From assembly GCA_040954595.2 (NCBI GenBank), contig CM082589.2:2046001-2110000 (forward strand): DNA of 64,000 nucleotides. The letters are read 5' to 3'. This document shows, piece by piece, positions 57,601-64,000 of this stretch. Source of the DNA: Balanoglossus misakiensis. Lineage: Eukaryota; Hemichordata. Both the position numbers and the translations under genes were made by a program. Positions within the stretch are counted from its first letter, which is position 1; the number at the start of each line of letters is the position of its first letter. A model generated the notes under the pieces. That model saw nothing but the letters and a program-made list of their open reading frames with translations, ran no database searches and was not told where the DNA came from.

Positions 57601-60578
57601 CTGAAAAACCCTCAACCAATCCCCGCTCCAAATTTGAGCGGTGCAACCGACCCTGGTGACTGTCCGTATCCCGAAGACAATGAAGCATACGATGAACGAG
57701 TAGCTGTGGACGAATCAGGGTGTACCTGTGACATGGAAACTGTACGTAATCCCAACGTGACTGATTGATTGATTGATTGATTGATTGATTAGAGGTTACT
57801 TGATTAATCAGCCGCAGTCTTTATTGAATACAGTAGAAACCAACTAACCACCAACCTTTCACCTGTGCATGCAGGTATCCCTAGACTTCAGTTTACGTCA
57901 GGCGTTTTTGTCTCATTTACTTTCCAGAATAGAAAGATATACGACAACAGGTATAATCTTTCCCCGGCTGAAAGTAAGTGCCCTGTATTTATAAACTCTC
58001 AAGAATACACGTGGACTTTTAATCATATAACTGAAGCACGTGCATTTACAGCGTTTAACATTTCCTGTATATGTATTTCTGTACTGCAGTGCAGACATCA
58101 CAAAACAAACACCTGCCTTTCGGCACCCCTGTCGTCAACTTCACCACATCTCACTGTGTACTCACACATATCCACTACATCACCGGATATGACAACACAC
58201 ATCGTCTGCCTTTGTGGGGGGCCTACACCATGGATGGAAAGGTAAGTTTAGAAGCAACCCATGGGTTCGTTCGGTAGATGGGTCTTTCATGTTACGTGCA
58301 TAATTTTTTTCAAGGCTATTTCTCATCAAAGACAACGAAGAGAACCACAAAGACCACCCTACAGTGAGCTTAACATGTGAATACAAAATGTACCACTACG
58401 GTGGATTTTTGGTACTGACTGGCCCCTACATATCACGACAATTTTGAATATTTTCTACATAAACTTTCTAGATAGACAGACTGAGATTTCCACCAAGACC
58501 GGACTGCGCGAGAGCTGATGTTCGAGTGTCTCCCGAAAACACCCCCGAATGCACCGACTACAACTCAACAGAAGTGGACTACGAAATTGGATTCAATGTT
58601 CCTCAAGGTGCCGATTTTCTCTTTTTTTCTTTTCTGTCACTAAGTCTGGCGTTTCTATGCCCACTTGTTTGTGTGAATTTCGCTTTTTGGCCAATTTTAC
58701 TCATCTTTTTCAACCTCATCTTGATTTCTCTCTTCAGTAATTTGGGAAAAGCATGACGACCAGATGGATGTCCTACTCACGTCTAATATGATGCCGATGC
58801 GGGCCAATTTTACAAAAGGTACGTGGCGTATGGAACGTGGATCAACACACGAACGAAAAACCAGAAATTGTTTCTACAATCGGTTGCCGTTTGACATTTT
58901 ATTTTGGTAATTTCCGTGTGGACATTTTAGGATACGTTTTTTTTATTTTTAAAACAGAAATATGGAACTACGTGGCAAACAACATTCTCGCTTGGGCGGA
59001 CAAATACAACGGCACGAACGTCATTTCAGGTCCGATTTTTGATTACAACTACGACGGACATAAGGATGACGATGGCGTTCTCGCTAATCACTCGTAAGTC
59101 ATAGCACATGTTGGTCGTTAGAGGGCACTTCTTGTTTGTTGTTGCTGGAGCACGTGGGCAAGTAAAGTCCATGTCATCAAAGTTTAGATGCAATAGTTTT
59201 CCCAAGTTTCGATCCAGAATAAACATGAATATGAATAGCACCACTGTACCGAGTAATATTGTTAACTTATCTCACATTTATTGTAGGTCCAAAGCCAAGT
59301 TTGGCGACACTTGGGTTCCATCGCATTACTACGTCATAGTTACCCGCTGTCCCGGAGAACAAACACAATATGGAGTGGAGTGTGAAAATGATCTTGAGGT
59401 TCTTCCGTTTATTTTTCGGGATAGTGATGGTATTGAAGTGTGCCAGGTAAGTTAGCAGGGATCATTGCCTGGCAACAGTGACGACCCTAAGCAGTATTGC
59501 GCATGCAATTAACCAGGCATATGACGGTCCTTGTGGACAAACCTGCCTATACTGCACACAGAACAACGCCATCTCCGTTCTGATATAGGCGCGCCAGGCC
59601 ACCATGTCGTTACAAGAGTTTAGAGCAGAAAAAAAAATAGCTTGAAAGAGTCAAGTAATCGCTTTGAGGAGTTATCAATAACAGAATCATTGAACCGACC
59701 TCCCCGTACGGCACATGCGTACCACCGGCCATGTGTTGTATAACAGACTCATTCATACAACCACAAAATTGGATCATAATCTGCCCAGCGGAGGAGACGT
59801 AAACCTCCTATTGAACGATCATACAAACGACCGATGATGGGCCATATTTTTGAGAATTAATGAAAACTCGTAATAAATGAGATTTGTTGCATTTAATGCT
59901 TGGAAATTACAAATGCACATTCGGTTTGACTTGCATGACGTAAAAAATTCATAATGCTTGACTGATTAAGCGCAAGATGTAATGAAAAATAGGAGTATAA
60001 GACCTATGTTTATGGCGGCGGTATCAAAAGGCGTTTCGAGCATATCAAGCCACCCGCCTCGTCTTGTACTGAAACTATCGACAATGGAGTACGTTAAAAT
60101 GCGATAAGACCATGAGGATGCCTGATTGTTGAACAGATGTCCGCTTAATGCAATTTCGGAGCAAGAAAGGTCGTACAGATATTGCACAACCAGTTAATTT
60201 ACGATCACAAATAACGTAAATTTAAAAGCAGATAATTCATATTTTGGTCTGGATATAACGAGAAACGAATAAATCCGATCACGGTCCCAGTGTAGTAGTA
60301 ATTAATTAGTTCCGCTCGGCTGACGTTACGTATTTGGCCGTTGCTATCAAGCTAAGGTTAGAAAACAGTTAGAGGTTGGTAGTGATTAAAACACTGACAC
60401 GAATGAATGTACTATGTTGTTTCATTGACAGACCCAAGAGCGTTACATCCAGCTGGACATCGCCACGGTGCGGGACATCGAATATTTGACTGGTCTCAGC
60501 TTTTTTCCCGATTTGCCTGTCGAAAAATCCATACAGCTGAAACTCTTCCAGAACAAGGACATTTGGCCGACCGTTTAG
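51616..60578 (+). CDS. ENPP D: ectonucleotide pyrophosphatase/phosphodiesterase, ENPP1/3-like without SMB domains
   Basis: Twenty-six exons, 798 residues: 51616-51624, 52482-52511, 52693-52728, 52975-53044, 53165-53261, 53468-53559, 53645-53724, 53828-53950, 54187-54262, 54472-54505, 54699-54767, 54936-55008, 55210-55362, 55598-55664, 56628-56668, 56844-56965, 57064-57142, 57320-57407, 57542-57741, 57928-57973, 58090-58241, 58472-58607, 58738-58818, 58958-59093, 59287-59446, 60432-60578. The N-terminus (MSS, then YVFTEYEDDT, then KRTNPW) precedes an anchor ending GIGIGIGY. Catalytic residues: D93, T129 (TFPNHYS), D251 and H255 (DEPDSVGH), D298-H299 (ADHGM), H407 (GGNHGWDQ). The calcium-site loop reads [10 protein letters not shown]. 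Two introns (55665-56627 and 59447-60431) are much longer than in C, pointing to insertions. Exon 54936-55008 contains an in-frame GTGAGT that could act as an alternative donor. The first two exons are the least certain. Confidence 0.94.
53397..53454 (+). repeat. CT-rich microsatellite in an ENPP D intron
   Basis: Imperfect CT/CCCT repeat ending about 12 bases before the acceptor at 53467. It probably serves as, or extends, the polypyrimidine tract of that acceptor. Confidence 0.85.
57762..57790 (+). repeat. GATT microsatellite in ENPP D intron 19
   Basis: Near-perfect GATT units about 20 bases after the donor of exon 57542-57741, in the intron equivalent to ENPP C 49237-49396. A third tract at 51047-51072 lies in the last intron of C. 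Confidence 0.9.
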
Positions 60579-63500
60579 ACTCCAACACAAATGTTTGGCT
60601 GTACATTTCTCAGTTTGGTTGCAAAGATTTGTGTCACAGCGACATGAACAAATTGCTCCTCCTGACAGCTTTGAGTTCAAGTTCGGAGAGATAAATTACG
60701 ATAATTGTTAATTTTTAATGAGAAATTATCATCACATCGACTGAAAATAAGACTTTGTCAGCTAGAACCTTGAGTAGTTTTGACTTTGTAGGGTGTAAAA
60801 GTAATAATTGACTTTGTAGTTCAAACAGTTCGATCCTGGTCCGCAGTTTTACTCATTTTAAAAGTGCTAACTTTTGACAGACAACTTGGTAAAATTTCGA
60901 CGCACTCTGAAACGACATTTAATTTTTGGCCGATGTTCCTCCGGATGAGTTACACATCAGATGTCGAACGGTAATCGGTCTGATTTCCCCCGAGGGCTGA
61001 CCTTCATTTCCAGAAAATCCACCCGAATCAAGGAACATTGTTTTTTACGCCGATGCGTTGTTCCACCCAAATTACTTCATATGATTAATCCGACAACCAG
61101 AGTACATAATTGAAGAGAGATGGACAGGGATCAGGTCTTGCCGTCGGTGGCGCCCTAGACTAACCCCACACGTGATATTTACTCAGAGGTCTGGTCTGGT
61201 TCCGTGAAAACCTGCCATGTGCGTGTGTTGCTACACGCGAAACGTTGCAGACTGGTCTGACCAGAAAGACCTCTTCTACTCATTCGCATTAATGTCCCTG
61301 AAAAAAATAGGGGACTCCATCGCGCCTTTTAGACGATTACCATGCACGCAACGGTGGCAACTTAGCAAGGGTACATTCACAAACTAGCCAGTAAAGGAGA
61401 GCCCTCAAGGGACATGTATAATACTGTCTCGTACGTAAGAATGGAATAGAAATTTAATTTTCTGAAATGTTTGTAGTTTAATCCTCTTACCGGAAAGGGA
61501 CAAGTAGGCATAATACTTCAGAACGTCTATATGACATGAATATTACATAATTATAGTATCATTCTGAGACTGGATATTCTTATTAATATTTTCCTACCTC
61601 TCTGTGGTAGCTCCATGCTCCGATTAGGTAATTGGATTTTCTTGTGTACATGTTGACATTTATTGACGGCCAGTGTGTCGTTCAGGTTGCCATAGTGTAA
61701 TGGGATTGCGCCTCGCCTCGCATCGCCATAAATCTAGGGAGGGTAATAGTAATACAGAATAGTTATGGCAAATCCTGAAAAATCTCTTTACTGAATGCTA
61801 AGTGAGGTGATATTAAAGGAACATACTGGTGAGGTTGGCCTCATATTCAGTTTGATTTTCTTATGTAATTATTTGATGGGTGCCACACTGTGACTATTGA
61901 AATTCTACATATACATGTATGTGGTTCTTGTGGGTGACGTAATGCCTCACTCCAAGTGCAGTTGTCAGGGGCAGCTCAAGGCCTATGCCTGCCCTGTGTA
62001 CTAGCAGGTGATATTATCTGAATGTCCCCTGTCGGCAACACACTGTAATTACCACACAACGCTAAATCAAACCGTGAAGTCACCAACATGAAGTGACAAT
62101 GTATTCAACATCACGCCACGGTGTCATTTCGTGACAACAGATCGCGACCATGGCCAATAAAGACCTTTAATTAACTCAAATAATCAATCGCCGCTGTTTC
62201 CTTACGTCGGAAAAATCACATCACAAGAAACAGAGGCGTGAATTGATTAAATGTCAAACCTGTTCTCCTGCAACACGGAAATTTGCGAATTCTCAAACCA
62301 ACCGCATGCAGACGGTATGCCAGACAATAAAGGCGATTGACCGTGAGACATTTTTATCATAAAGTGTTTATGTATTATTCCAAGTAAATTGCCTCCAATT
62401 GAGCGTTTAATGAGATTTTCACGGACGGAGTGGGTTGTAACTTTCAGGTATTATGAAGCACGGCTTAGGATCGTCTTACTTTAATCAAGTGTTTTATTAA
62501 AGCATTTTAGCAGTTTAATTGGGTCCTTATAACATTTTATTTTCAAAGGTGACGACAGCACGTTTCCTGGACGCTTTTGTCGAAACATTTTAAAAGCATA
62601 TCGTGGGAAGCGAGCTGGAATACGATTAAAGTTAAACCGATTTGACTTCTGAAGGGTATGATTCGTTACTCAGCTTTCGAGCCATTTTACGCAAGAACCA
62701 TCGAATGCACCTACAGCTTACACAGTAGCCCGAAAAAAGGGTAAAAAAGTTTGTGTCTCCAAACACAATGAATGCGCTAGTGCCGCCATTTTGGAAATCT
62801 TGGTGGCAGAATCACGGTCACGAAACCAGTGATTGATGTCTCCATCTTTGGCATCACCTGCCACAACGAGCGCCCAACAACATATTTTTAGAATTGCCAA
62901 TAGAGTTTATTGTCTGTATATGTCTGACACGAATCGCTGAACACAATATTCATCACCGATGTCTGACAATCCTTTCTCGGTGTACATGTTCGCCGGTCAC
63001 GCTCCAATAGAGCTGTCGACACAGACAAAACAAATGAGCTGCACAAACCCCGCTCTGTATTTGATGGGACACGCCCAATATACATTTGTGTTCCTTCACG
63101 AATGTTCATACATTCGACATGCACTTTTCTTTGTTCCAGAAACATGGTCTTGTAATGTACATACTCTAAAACACTGGAGCAAGTAAATTCATTCGATTAT
63201 CATGCGGTAAATGCGAATGAATTGCGACAAAAATAGGGTATTCAAGCACCTTAACCGGTGGGATGGCGAAAAGCTATTTCCTCCTACATGAATAACGGTG
63301 AAAGGAATCCACAGTCAAGGTACAAGTACACTGTATTGATTTGTCTTCAAACGGAAAATCAAATCAGAAAGAACAGTAAAACGTGACAGGTTTCTTAATG
63401 GCTCGAGCGAGTGCCATGGTTTAACTCACAGAAATGTTACAAGCAGAAAAGATGCGGAAACGCATCTTACGAATGCCTGTTAGTCAGTTTCGGATATGTC

Positions 63501-64000
63501 ATATAATATGATTTCCGTCCCTACCTGATGTAACATATGTAAATATGTAGAATTTTCCTGTCTTTGACAGGTAGCAAGGAACAAAAGCGCATTTCTAATG
63601 GAAATTAAGTTGCTGGGTTTCCTTTTGCGTTTAATTCAGGAAAATGAAGATGCGCGGCAAATGCCGACCACAACCCCGAAATCTCATTAAAATGGCAGCC
63701 GCAAAACAACACTTACACCGAGATCTGCTGTCACTGACCGATAGAGTAAAAGTGGAATAAAACTGCTGAATAAAATGTGGAAACTATTTCAGGGACAAAT
63801 TGGCAGTTAAAAATCAATGTTTTACCATAAACAGTGAACATTTTGTGACTCTATGTTTATGGGGTGAATTCCATCGACACCTGGACGACAGCATCACATC
63901 TCACGATGGTGGAATGCAGCAATTGAGTGACTATTGAACTCTCAAAAGTTATAACTATAAGAATGTAATATTTTCAGTTCCTTTTATAGCGTTCCACCCA
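60579..64000. other. ENPP D 3' flank and intergenic sequence, no gene seen
   Basis: No canonical AATAAA follows soon after the D stop, so the end of that transcript is unclear. Open frames on both strands are under 105 codons and show no domain or splice-linked pattern. One TACATGTA lies at 61912. I see no RNA gene or mobile element I can support. Confidence 0.55.

Noticed and set aside
49252-57790. Regular short repeats considered as a CRISPR-like or other spaced array
   Set aside because: They are simple GATT microsatellites without spacers, in a eukaryotic genome.
60831-60850. GTTCGATCC, a B-box-like motif hinting at a tRNA or SINE
   Set aside because: No A box at the proper distance upstream and no tRNA-like folding arms.

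Overview
The window is animal nuclear DNA. Genes are split into many short exons with GT-AG introns of about 100-1000 bases, there are AATAAA signals and abundant microsatellites, and the protein families are metazoan: an AMPK-related kinase, a YWTD/EGF/sushi receptor, a rhodopsin-like GPCR and type II membrane ectonucleotidases. Intron size, base composition and gene style suggest a marine invertebrate. Amphioxus, a hemichordate or a lophotrochozoan are all possible; I cannot fix the species from sequence alone. All six protein-coding genes I can support lie on the + strand. All gene models were built by hand from splice sites, with reading phase checked at every junction; each model closes in frame.

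Layout. 1-4055: no supported exon; probably intron or upstream sequence of the first gene. 4056-10476: the 3' fourteen exons of a HUNK-like AMPK-related protein kinase, starting at the catalytic loop, with a very long C-terminal region; its N-lobe exons lie outside the window. 14037-22035: a complete 19-exon, 1264-residue type I receptor (signal peptide, three YWTD propellers, two EGF modules, one sushi module, Thr/Ser-rich stalk, one membrane segment, short tail). 23548-24579: an intronless rhodopsin-family GPCR. 26459-27221: a likely non-autonomous DNA transposon with perfect 13-base inverted ends.

28129-60578 is a head-to-tail array of four complete ectonucleotide pyrophosphatase/phosphodiesterase (ENPP1/3-like) genes, here called A to D, with 25, 26, 25 and 26 coding exons and 803, 814, 796 and 798 residues. 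All keep the two-zinc catalytic residues and the C-terminal nuclease-like domain. All lack the somatomedin B-like domains of vertebrate ENPP1-3, and all share a glycine-zipper membrane anchor. A and B resemble each other most, as do C and D, which implies one ancestral duplication followed by two later ones. The array would place several extracellular nucleotide-hydrolysing enzymes at the cell surface (ATP to AMP plus pyrophosphate in the known family). 60579-64000 holds no gene I can support.

Other signals: three GC-AG introns among 129 introns modelled, 22 copies of the palindrome TACATGTA (about one expected), a tRNA-derived SINE-like remnant in a kinase intron, and a patchwork of identity between ENPP A and B that suggests gene conversion.
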